64,000 bases of DNA, taken from Planctomycetota bacterium (GTDB lineage: Bacteria > Planctomycetota > UBA1135 > GCA-002686595). Location: positions 17,611 to 81,610 of the forward strand of contig CANKOY010000011.1 in assembly GCA_947484275.1 (NCBI GenBank). The letters run 5' to 3'. Below are positions 57,401 to 64,000 of the stretch, in pieces; the first letter of the stretch is position 1, and every line of letters starts with the position of its first letter. A model generated the notes under the pieces. The model worked only from the letters and a program-made list of their open reading frames with translations. It was not told the DNA's origin and searched no databases. A program made the position numbers and the translations under genes.

Positions 57401-59546
57401 AGCGCGCGACGTCGAAGCGACGCGCGCACAATTTTGCGCACAAATCTTCGGTGCGCATCGCTGGCTCGCGGCTTTGGTCCAGGACTTCCACGGTCGGCTC
57501 ATAGCGCTCGTGAATGCGCTGCTCAGCAGACTCGCCAACGGCGTGAAATGTCGTGCGGAAGATCTCGTGGCGCGCGCACAACAGCGCCAGGGCCCTGCGC
57601 AAGTGATCCGGATCGACCTTGCCTGCGAAGCGAACGGAAAATTGCGTGTTGTAGGCCAGCAGGCCCGGCTCGAGCTGAAGCAGGAACCAAACCGGTTCCT
57701 GGGACGCCGACAGGGGGATCGTCTGCGCGCGATCCACGCGGGTCATGGGCGGGTAGGGGGGCCAAGGCGTCGTGGAGCCCGAGTCGATTGCGCCGGCCAG
57801 ATCACCTAGGGTTGGGTGCTCGAAGATCGTGCGCGGCTGGATTTCAATTCGCGCGCGCTCGAAGAGCCGACCCACCAACTGCATCGCGAGCAGCGAGTGG
57901 CCGCCGAGGCGGAAAAAATGATCATCGCGACCCAGGCTCTGCTGTCCGAGCAATTCGCTCCACAACTGAGCCAGGAGAACTTCTGTCGCGCCGCGCGGCG
58001 CCTCGCCCAGGGCCGCGCGCACCGGCGCGGGGAGCGCGCGCCGATTCAGCTTTCCCCCTGCCGTGCGCGGCATGCTCTGGAGCACGACCAATTGCGCGGG
58101 CAGCATGTATTCCGGCAGGGACTTCGCGAGCGAGGCCAGCGTCGTCTGCGGGTCCAAGGTCGCGCCTGCGAACGCTGTCACGTAGCCAATCAACGCCCGC
58201 GCGCCCGGCGAATCTTCGCGCACCATCGCGGCCGACGCGCTCACGCCATCCAATTTTTCCAGCGCGGCTTCGATTTCGCCCAGTTCGATGCGGTAGCCGC
58301 GCAACTTGATCTGATCGTCGTCGCGGCCCAGGAATTCCAGGGCGCCGTCCGCGCGTTGGCGGACGAGGTCGCCAGTCATGTACAGGCGCGAATCGGTGCT
58401 GCTGGAGAACGGGTCCGCGATGAATCGTTCGGCAGTGGCCCCGGGGTTGCCGCGATATCCGCGCGCGACTCCTGCGCCACCGATGGCAAGCTCGCCGCTT
58501 ACACCACGCGGCACTTCACGCCGTTCGCTGTCGAGCACCCGAAGTGTGACCCAGGGCAAGGGGAATCCAATCGGAACCGCGGACGCGTTCGCGTCAGTGG
58601 CCTCGCCGCGCGGCTCGAAGGTGGTCGCTGTGATCGTGGTCTCGGTGGGCCCATAGCCGTTGATCCAGCGCACGCGCTCGCCGAACATCGATTTCCATAG
58701 AACCAGGGCCGCGGCGGAGGCGCGTTCGCTGCCGGCGATCACGAGGCGCAGATCCGAAGGCAACTCACGGGCGCCGCGCGCTAGCTCGGCCGTCCACTCT
58801 TGCCAGAACCCCGCGGGCAAGTTGACGACCGTGATGCGGCGCTCGGACAGGAAGGCCGAAAAGGCTCGGAAAGACGCGGCGACGGTTTCGTCGCGCAGGA
58901 CGACCGTGGCACCCGCGCACCAGGTCGGGAACAGCTCCTCCGCGGCCACGTCGAAGGCCAAGGACGCGAACTGCAGCACGCGATCCGCCGACTGCAGCTC
59001 GAAGTGCGCGGACATTCCATGGGCGTGGACTGCGAGCGAGCCGTGCAGCACCTCGACGCCCTTGGGGCGGCCCGTGGAGCCCGAGGTGTAGAGCACATAA
59101 GCGAGGTCCTCCGCCGCCGCGAGCAGCGGTGTCGCTCGCTCCGCGGGCAGGTCGTCCACACACAGCACAGGGACGTGAACACTGGCGCAATGGGCGGACA
59201 GTTGCGCGACCGTGAGCACCGCGACGGCACCGCAGTCGCTCACCAGTTCAGCAAGGCGGGCGGGGGGCGCGCTCGGATCGATCGGCAAGTACGCGGCACC
59301 GCTTTCGAGCACCCCGAGGACGGCGGCGCCCAATTCCAATCGTCGGTCGATGCAGATCGCGACGACGCGCTCGGGGCCCGCGCCATGGGCGGCGAGGCAG
59401 GCGGCCACATTCCGTGCGGCGCGCGCGAGTTCAGCGTAGGTCTGCGAGCCCGCCGCGGACTCTATGGCCACTGCGTTCGGCGCGGCGGAGGCGCGCTCGA
59501 AAAATGCCCGGTGGGCTAGGCTCGGATGCGGACGGTGGGGCTGCAT
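54474..59546 (-). CDS. Two-module nonribosomal peptide synthetase (A-T-C-A-T), no thioesterase
   Basis: The 1,690-residue enzyme (ATG 59546; GTG 59597 possible) has an adenylation domain (YTSGSTGRPKG near 150), carrier protein (LGGHSLLAMQ near 547), condensation domain (HHFIHDG near 738), second adenylation domain (YTSGSTGRPKG near 1230) and second carrier (LGGHSLLALRAI near 1615). It ends with a Gly/Lys-rich tail and no thioesterase. Reading the ten specificity positions against GrsA gives D-I-L-Q-L-G-L-I-W-K for module 2, the textbook glycine code. Module 1 reads about D-V-E-N-V-A-G-I-T-K; substrate not assigned, though Asp235 implies an alpha-amino acid. The product would be an X-Gly dipeptidyl thioester, released perhaps by the neighbouring hydrolases. 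Carrier serines are intact; no phosphopantetheinyl transferase gene is in view. Confidence 0.92.
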   Translation of the reverse strand: MQPHRPHPSLAHRAFFERASAAPNAVAIESAAGSQTYAELARAARNVAACLAAHGAGPERVVAICIDRRLELGAAVLGVLESGAAYLPIDPSAPPARLAELVSDCGAVAVLTVAQLSAHCASVHVPVLCVDDLPAERATPLLAAAEDLAYVLYTSGSTGRPKGVEVLHGSLAVHAHGMSAHFELQSADRVLQFASLAFDVAAEELFPTWCAGATVVLRDETVAASFRAFSAFLSERRITVVNLPAGFWQEWTAELARGARELPSDLRLVIAGSERASAAALVLWKSMFGERVRWINGYGPTETTITATTFEPRGEATDANASAVPIGFPLPWVTLRVLDSERREVPRGVSGELAIGGAGVARGYRGNPGATAERFIADPFSSSTDSRLYMTGDLVRQRADGALEFLGRDDDQIKLRGYRIELGEIEAALEKLDGVSASAAMVREDSPGARALIGYVTAFAGATLDPQTTLASLAKSLPEYMLPAQLVVLQSMPRTAGGKLNRRALPAPVRAALGEAPRGATEVLLAQLWSELLGQQSLGRDDHFFRLGGHSLLAMQLVGRLFERARIEIQPRTIFEHPTLGDLAGAIDSGSTTPWPPYPPMTRVDRAQTIPLSASQEPVWFLLQLEPGLLAYNTQFSVRFAGKVDPDHLRRALALLCARHEIFRTTFHAVGESAEQRIHERYEPTVEVLDQSREPAMRTEDLCAKLCARRFDVARLPLVEWTLLKHADDDWELVQVEHHFIHDGWSIALLLGDLARFYGELHAGRDPIPTLAPVQFADYVAWQRAMLSGERLQRLRDFWRARLTGAPALLTLPTDRPRPALQTFNGASEVLTIPPALFQSLARLARREGFTPFQLLLTAFELLLARHSGLEDIVVATATANRRTPEIEGVIGMLVNPVAIRVDTSGDLSLRQLAERVRRSALESFEHQDLPFEHVVQALQPPRDFAYNPIFQVLFSFHDSPVPDLDFGAARGRMVYRYNGSAKFDMNLVVIPRGEQRVGRAQSEDDGHAIVEWEYNTDLFDRERVVRMVAHFRALLEGLEGHFDSKCASLSMLSPAELADLAACNATEAPLVPGRGLWDLFTAQAALTPEALAASFGPERLSYRELRGKAESLARELRARGVARGDLVGLNVERSLGMLVALLAIGACGAAYLPLDPALPGERLEYIVGDAFEGSARSWVISEAQLFARLPASLGQGALDLGELSVAAARNNSLDPLEPARGDELAYAIYTSGSTGRPKGVELTQDNLVNFLDSMVRRLGPKQGDVLVAVTTLSFDIAGLELYLPLCSGAAVVIASREQASDALALNTLLTGARATFLQATPATWRMLIESDWRGADSLVALCGGEALPLDLALGIASRTRRLFNLYGPTETTIWSSIDEIPRNARDITIGRPLDNTQLYVLGKQRERLPRGSIGELWIGGAGVARGYRRREELTRERFVPDPYTSAPGARLYRTGDLARLRPDGRVEYLGRIDNQVKLRGFRIELGEIEAAVRAHPRVADAAVDLREFAPGDQRLMAWYVARGHSEVDEADLRECVARQLPEYMLPAAYGRLDALPTTPNGKLDRKALPAVGTAARQGEFVAPVGDVECAVAEIWREVLSIEAVGAHDRFFDLGGHSLLALRAITRMEQRFGVRVPARDLMLQNLTQVCAALGERRAAAPVVQNDPKGKAAGGGLLGALRGLLGRPPTQ

Positions 59547-59633
59547 TCTGGCTTCGTGCGCGGACAGAGGGTCAGACGATCGTACCACGGCGTTCACGTC
59601 GCCTAGGGGCCGCGAACGCTCGGATACGGGCAG

Positions 59634-61502
59634 TCAGTTGCCTCGCTCCATGCGTGCAATCCACCGCGCGAATTCGTTGGCGAAGCTCTCGAAGTCGCGG
59701 CCGAGTTCACAGACCACTTCCCGACCATGCACGACGCGCATGCGCGCGTCGAGTTCTGCGCCCGCGTTGCTGCGCGGCAGCGCCAGGCCGAGCTCGTAGC
59801 GGGCACGCGCATCGGCGACGCACTGCTCGACTCCGCGCGACAGGCGTTGCGACAGGGCTTCGGCACCCAACTCACGTCCGCAAAGCCGCGGAATGAATTC
59901 CAGGAACGACAGGCTGTTTCCCGGCTGCCAGTAGGCACGCGCCAAGTCCGGTCCGATGCGCGGGTTGTCACAGAGGTGGCCGTCGCGCTCGACGAAGAAG
60001 CGGCGCGTGATCTCGACCGCCATCTCGGCCAGCACGTAGCCGTGGTAGTAGGCACTGGACTCGCCGGCCAATAGGTGCGGCACGGAGAGCGAAGGCCGCG
60101 GACTGCCCTGTTCGAGAAACAACAGGCGCTGTTCGACCGCGCGCAATTCCCGCAGCACCCGTTCGGGGCTGAGCTCGTCGTCGGGGATTTCGTACAGGGC
60201 GCGCTCGCCGTAGCACACCGCCAACATGGTGCGCGCCTGCCACGCGGCGAACGGTTGTGCGGCGCGAAGCCCGCGCTCGATCAACTCCCAAGGGATCGGA
60301 CGGCCCTCGCTGTCCAGTGCGTAGCGCGCCTGCCAATCGCTGTCGCGCAGCAGGCTGTCGAGGAACATGCTCTGGGTCTCGGAGAAACCGACGGAGGTCG
60401 GCGCGAATTCCTGCCCGAAACACGGCGCGGGCATGTCCACGTTGGCGAAGTGCGCTGCGTGCCCGCCCTCGTGGAACAGGGTTTCGCTGGCGCGAAATCC
60501 GCTGCCGATCATGCCGGGGATCGCATTGGCCGTGAAGTGAATGCGCGCCGGAATCTGGCGCGCGCCATCGCGCCAGGCGACCTTTGGGCCGTGCATGAAG
60601 CCGTTCTCGTATTTGCCGCGGCGGTCCACGAGATCGAGCAACAGTTCGGCGCCGCGGTAGCGGATGCCCATGGCGGCGAACGAGCGCCCGTAGCGGCGGA
60701 CGGATTGCGCGAAGGGGAAGTAGGCATCTTGTTCGCGCGTGCTCTCCCCAGCAGTGGCGAATTGAATGCTCCAGGGCAGGACGGCATCGCTGCCGCGGCG
60801 CTGAGCGAGGTCGGAAACCGCGCGGCTCGCCGATTCGCGCGTGCGTTCTTCGAGTTCGTCGAGCAGGCCGAAAACTTCGGCCTTGGACATGCGCTCCACG
60901 CGCCGCGTCTTCCAATCGTAGTAGTCCTCGGCTCCCAAGCTCCGGCCCAGGCGATTGCGCGCGCGGACGATCTCCAGGAAGCCCGAGTCGAGCACGTGTT
61001 GTTCGATCTTGCGTAGTCCCTCCCAGGCCGAACGGCGCACGCGCGCGTCGGGCTCGCTGCGCAGGATGGCGCCGAGCTTTACGCTGGACGCCGGTTGCCG
61101 CTTCCCGTGGCCGTCCACGTAACTGAGTTCCAGTGAGCCTCGCGCCACCGCCAGCCGGCCTTCCGCCGCGACGATTTCCTCTGCGAGGACCTGGGCGTCC
61201 CGGTCAGGGATCGCGTGGGCTTGAAAGGTCGCGAGCCAACCGCCAAGGCACTGTGAATCTTCGGCAGGCAGGGTGTGGTCCGCCGCGTCCAGGGCGGCCT
61301 TGACTCGCACGATTTGTCCGGGGTCCTGCAGAAAGCGCTGCAGTGCAATTTCCTTGGTGTCGAAATCCGCCGCGGCCAGCGCTGGATCGTCGGCCAGTCC
61401 CATCTTCTGGGTCCAGAACGCATCTTCCTTCGCGGTGTGGAGCGCGGCGTAGGTGTGATTGAGTTGCCGCAGGAATTCCATGGGGAGATCATTCTCGGAC
61501 AT
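59634..61502 (-). CDS. M3-family oligopeptidase (oligoendopeptidase F-like)
   Basis: The 622-residue protein carries the zinc motif HEGGH (TLFHEGGHAAHFANV near residue 342) with the downstream Glu in FSETQSMF. C-terminal conserved Tyr/His loops (SSAYYHGYVLAEMA) are typical of M3 peptidases. It probably cleaves short peptides in the cytosol; no signal peptide is present. It is 36 bp from the NRPS start and transcribed in the same direction, so it might be the upstream member of that operon, although a housekeeping role is as likely. Confidence 0.88.
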   Translation of the reverse strand: MSENDLPMEFLRQLNHTYAALHTAKEDAFWTQKMGLADDPALAAADFDTKEIALQRFLQDPGQIVRVKAALDAADHTLPAEDSQCLGGWLATFQAHAIPDRDAQVLAEEIVAAEGRLAVARGSLELSYVDGHGKRQPASSVKLGAILRSEPDARVRRSAWEGLRKIEQHVLDSGFLEIVRARNRLGRSLGAEDYYDWKTRRVERMSKAEVFGLLDELEERTRESASRAVSDLAQRRGSDAVLPWSIQFATAGESTREQDAYFPFAQSVRRYGRSFAAMGIRYRGAELLLDLVDRRGKYENGFMHGPKVAWRDGARQIPARIHFTANAIPGMIGSGFRASETLFHEGGHAAHFANVDMPAPCFGQEFAPTSVGFSETQSMFLDSLLRDSDWQARYALDSEGRPIPWELIERGLRAAQPFAAWQARTMLAVCYGERALYEIPDDELSPERVLRELRAVEQRLLFLEQGSPRPSLSVPHLLAGESSAYYHGYVLAEMAVEITRRFFVERDGHLCDNPRIGPDLARAYWQPGNSLSFLEFIPRLCGRELGAEALSQRLSRGVEQCVADARARYELGLALPRSNAGAELDARMRVVHGREVVCELGRDFESFANEFARWIARMERGN

Positions 61503-61548
61503 GGATCGCCGCTGACTCCAGGAAGATCTCGGTCAAGGGCGCGCGGAT

Positions 61549-62820
61549 TCACCGAGCACGCGAGCTTTGTCCCGCGCGCTCCATCGCGCCCCGGGCCAGC
61601 CATGCAAGCGCGAGCACCAGGGCCACATCGAACCAGGTCACCACGGAGGCCGCCTGCAGGGCGCGCTTGGCCTGCTTGCCAACCACATCCTCGGACAGCA
61701 GGTTGCAGATCACCCAATACAGGCCAAGGAAGGCGATCCAACCGCGGGCGCTCCGACCTCGTTCGAAGGCTGCGGCGCAGATCGCAAAGAAAACTGGGAT
61801 GAGTCCCGCGTGGTGCGACTTCCAGGTAATCGGCGAAACCAGCAGTGATAGGGGAAAGAAGACCTGCATCGCAAACCACTCCGCACGCGGCGAGTGCGCG
61901 GTCAGGGCTGCGACGGCTGCCACCGCAATCAACATGAGGGCGATGATCCGCGCCGTCCAGGCCGCCGCGGCGGGCGAGAGGCTGATGACTTGGACGTCCA
62001 CTGCGCCCGTGTCAGCCGCGGGGCGCGTCAGACGCTGCACGGCCTCCCGCAGGGATTGGTTCATTCCATCCTCGGCCGCAGGCAGCCCGGCCGGGATCAA
62101 AGGTCTGTGGTGCAGATCCTCCAGCGCGGCGTACTCGATCACTCCGCTGGCCCATTCGCGCGCCAGCTCCGCGTAACGAGCGGGTCCATGGACGACGCAA
62201 GGCACCGAGAAAAACAAGAGCGCGAAGCCAAGCGTGCTTGCACCGGCGAGGAACCGCCGTCGCAGCAGCAGGAACAGGCCGAGCAGGATCAGGTTGGGTT
62301 TGAGCGCCAGGGAAAAGCCCAGCAGCGCACCGGCCGGCAGCGCTCGATTCCGCAAGGCGAACTCCAGGCCCGCGAACGCCAGGGTGGCGTAGATCAAATT
62401 GCCGCCGCCGCCGGCGAAGTCGCGCAGCAGAAATCGGCTGGTGAGCAGCAGGCTCACGGCGAACAGGACGGGCATGTGCTCCGCGACCACTGGGAAATCC
62501 GCCCGAGCCCGCCGCCGCAGGAGCAGGTACAGCGCAATCAGCGCTGCGACCTGGGCGCTGGCCCAAAGACCGCGCGCCAGTGTGATCGGCAGGCTCGCCA
62601 AAGGCACAGCTACCCAGGCCAAGGACGGCGGGTAGGGACCGTGCACGCGCTCGCCGCGCGCGGGGTCGAACCAGGGATCCTCGCCCGCCATGAAGCGCGC
62701 TCCGAAGGCCCGGTTGAGTTCCATGACGCCGCCCTCCTTGCGCATGGCGCGAGCGATCAGGAACACGGCGAGGGCCAGGGCCAAGAGCCCAAGCCAGCGC
62801 GCGATGCGCCGCCGCTTCAT
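61549..62820 (-). CDS. GT87/DUF2029-like polytopic membrane glycosyltransferase
   Basis: The 423-residue membrane protein has about ten hydrophobic segments. A first loop is rich in Asp/Glu after the initial helix (MELNRAFGARFMAGEDPWFD), and YPP lies near residue 80 (HGPYPPSLAWV), like mannosyltransferases of the GT87 family that use polyprenyl-phosphate sugars. A later loop has ITWKSHHAGLIP, also typical. It would glycosylate a lipid or wall polymer from the outer face. ATG 62820 (MKRRRIARWLG) is the likely start. It lies 46 bp upstream of the peptidase gene on the same strand. Confidence 0.82.
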   Translation of the reverse strand: MKRRRIARWLGLLALALAVFLIARAMRKEGGVMELNRAFGARFMAGEDPWFDPARGERVHGPYPPSLAWVAVPLASLPITLARGLWASAQVAALIALYLLLRRRARADFPVVAEHMPVLFAVSLLLTSRFLLRDFAGGGGNLIYATLAFAGLEFALRNRALPAGALLGFSLALKPNLILLGLFLLLRRRFLAGASTLGFALLFFSVPCVVHGPARYAELAREWASGVIEYAALEDLHHRPLIPAGLPAAEDGMNQSLREAVQRLTRPAADTGAVDVQVISLSPAAAAWTARIIALMLIAVAAVAALTAHSPRAEWFAMQVFFPLSLLVSPITWKSHHAGLIPVFFAICAAAFERGRSARGWIAFLGLYWVICNLLSEDVVGKQAKRALQAASVVTWFDVALVLALAWLARGAMERAGQSSRAR

Positions 62821-63215
62821 GGGGTCCGAGGGGAACAGCGCTTCCAAGCCACTGCATCCTGAGTTCGCGCGGCCCGCCGGGGAAGGGCGCGTCGCTATCC
62901 CGCTCACCCGTTTTCGCACTGTCCGTCCTGCCAGGGTCGCGCAGCCATCGAGTCCTGGCCTGGGGCGAGTTTTCAGGCTTGCACAGGAGAAGGCGCGCGG
63001 GGCTGCGGGTGCTCACCATCCCAGTGATGACCGAGACCTTGCCGAGGCTCATCTGCGACCCGCCGGATCAGCGTCATTGTCGTGTTCCTGGGACAGGAAT
63101 GCGGCTTTTTGGCACTGGTCTTGGAGTTGCGGGCAGGCCTCGAATTTCGCCCAAGTCCGGGGTACGCCAGCGTCGATAGCGTGGCGTCCGCCTTTCCCCT
63201 CAGGAAGATCGCCCC
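62821..63215. other. Divergent intergenic region with a short inverted repeat
   Basis: These 395 bases separate the GT87-like gene from the HDOD gene and must hold both promoters. A perfect inverted repeat TTCCTG-GGA-CAGGAA at 63085-63099 could be an operator, but there is no second copy. AGGAAG lies about 9 bases before ATG 63216. No gene is supported here. Confidence 0.4.
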
Positions 63216-64000
63216 ATGCTTCAGAAGCAGTTCGATGAACTGAAACTCACTGGTTGTCTGCCGTCGCCCTCTGGCGTCGGCCTCTCTGTGTTGCAGCAAA
63301 CACAGACCGACAACTTCACCTTGGAGGACATCTCGCGCACCTTGGCCGCGGACCCAACCTTGACCGGCCGCATCCTGCGTCTGGCGAACTCGAGCGCGAA
63401 CTCTGGAGTCGAGGTCGCCCGAACTGCCCATCAAGCCGCCGTGCGCCTCGGCGTACGCACGGTGCGCAACGTGGCCCTCGGCTTCACCCTGGTTTCGGGC
63501 CATCGCTCGGGCAGTTGCAGCAACTTCGACTACGACCAGTACTGGTCGCACTCCCTGGCCATCGCGGTCACGGCACAGGTGCTCGCCACGCGCGTTCCGC
63601 GCATGGCGCCCAGTGAAGCGTTCACGTTCGGGCTGCTGGCGGGCATCGGCAGACTCGCACTGGCGAGCATCCACCCCGAGGCCTATACGAAGGTGCTCTC
63701 CCAGGTCCGCGACGGAGACAGCTTGGAGCTGGCGAAAGCCGAACGCGTGGCCTTCGGACTGGATCACGGCGAATTGGGCGCGGCGATGTTCAGAGACTGG
63801 CATCTGCCGAGTGACTACGTGCAAGCCGTGCTGGCCTGTGCCGAGTCACCGAGCGACGAGACCCTCGACCCCATGGCCGAGCGCCTGGTTTCCGTGTTTC
63901 ACGGCGCGCGTTCGCTCGCCGATGCTCTGACCACCACCGATGAGGATTCCGTGGCGCTGTGCCGCGCGCGCAATGAGCGCTTGGCGTCCCTGCGCGCGAC
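63216..64000 (+). CDS. HDOD-domain protein (3' truncated by window end)
   Basis: At least 261 residues are visible and the frame is open to the edge, so the gene continues. The sequence shows an HDOD domain, the degenerate HD-related output module of signalling proteins: LPSPSGVGLSVLQ at the start, then ISRTLAADPTLTGRILRLANS, AAVRLGVRTVRNVALG, W-SHSLAIAVTAQ, FTFGLLAGIGRLAL and ERVAFGLDHGELGAAMFRDWHLP. The metal-binding HD pair is absent, as usual. Such domains are often followed by a GGDEF or receiver domain, which would lie beyond the window. An AGGAAG site precedes ATG 63216. It probably senses or transmits a regulatory signal. Confidence 0.85.
   Translation, partial: MLQKQFDELKLTGCLPSPSGVGLSVLQQTQTDNFTLEDISRTLAADPTLTGRILRLANSSANSGVEVARTAHQAAVRLGVRTVRNVALGFTLVSGHRSGSCSNFDYDQYWSHSLAIAVTAQVLATRVPRMAPSEAFTFGLLAGIGRLALASIHPEAYTKVLSQVRDGDSLELAKAERVAFGLDHGELGAAMFRDWHLPSDYVQAVLACAESPSDETLDPMAERLVSVFHGARSLADALTTTDEDSVALCRARNERLASLRA

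Noticed and set aside
63109..63125. Sigma-54-like TGGCAC...TTGG upstream of the HDOD gene
   Set aside because: The essential GC of the -12 box is GG, and the surrounding bases do not support it.
62973..63824. Minus-strand frame of 283 codons opposite the HDOD gene
   Set aside because: It covers sequence whose plus-strand frame has clear HDOD motifs; no domain in the minus frame.

Overview
The window is GC-rich (about two thirds G+C) chromosomal DNA from a bacterium. I infer a planctomycete-like organism, possibly of the Saltatorellus/Pla133-type lineage. The reasons are two exported proteins sharing a C-terminal module I associate with that group (C-x-GKVNS... and DMNAFA motifs), a class III-like pilin, many two-domain fusion proteins, few strong Shine-Dalgarno sites, and an incomplete-looking PTS. 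No rRNA, tRNA or CRISPR array was seen.

Layout. 1-2.2 kb: the end of a fused phosphonate-type permease and a type IV pilin-like protein. 2.4-7.2 kb: a tightly packed plus-strand run of an alpha/beta hydrolase-TPR protein, an Ogt-AlkA alkylation-repair fusion, a TPMT-family methyltransferase and a HEAT/vWA protein. 7.2-15 kb: a saccharopine-dehydrogenase-like enzyme facing a minus-strand operon sucA-sucB-lpdA-senB, in which the 2-oxoglutarate dehydrogenase complex is coupled to a selenosugar-synthase-like gene. 15-22.6 kb: an exported protein, a MetE-like enzyme, and a ten-repeat BIG2 lipoprotein interrupted by a stop codon and bracketed by wrecked IS91-like and IS5-like transposase genes.

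22.7-34.4 kb: M16 and M14 peptidases, a MORN-like lipoprotein, a YkgJ-type cysteine-cluster protein, an alpha/alpha-toroid protein, guanine deaminase, and a giant carboxypeptidase-regulatory-like protein. 34.5-39.8 kb: HMG-CoA reductase with a clear terminator, a second exported protein whose reading frame is cut by TGA at a cysteine position, a ZIP-DUF318 metal transporter fusion, and two adjacent MITE-like palindromic elements. 39.8-50.1 kb: EF-G, a PQQ-like propeller, Tex, a membrane coiled-coil protein, PtsI, and a protein of four Myb/SANT-like repeats.

50.1-64 kb: cupin-type proteins, then a minus-strand cluster of an A-T-C-A-T NRPS without thioesterase, two alpha/beta hydrolases and a polysaccharide-deacetylase-like protein. 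An M3 peptidase, a GT87-like membrane glycosyltransferase and a truncated HDOD protein close the window. The points most worth checking are the TGA-for-Cys interruption (nonsense mutation, sequence error or selenocysteine), the senB gene in a TCA-cycle operon, the two-module NRPS with a glycine-type second adenylation domain, and the IS-flanked BIG2 gene.
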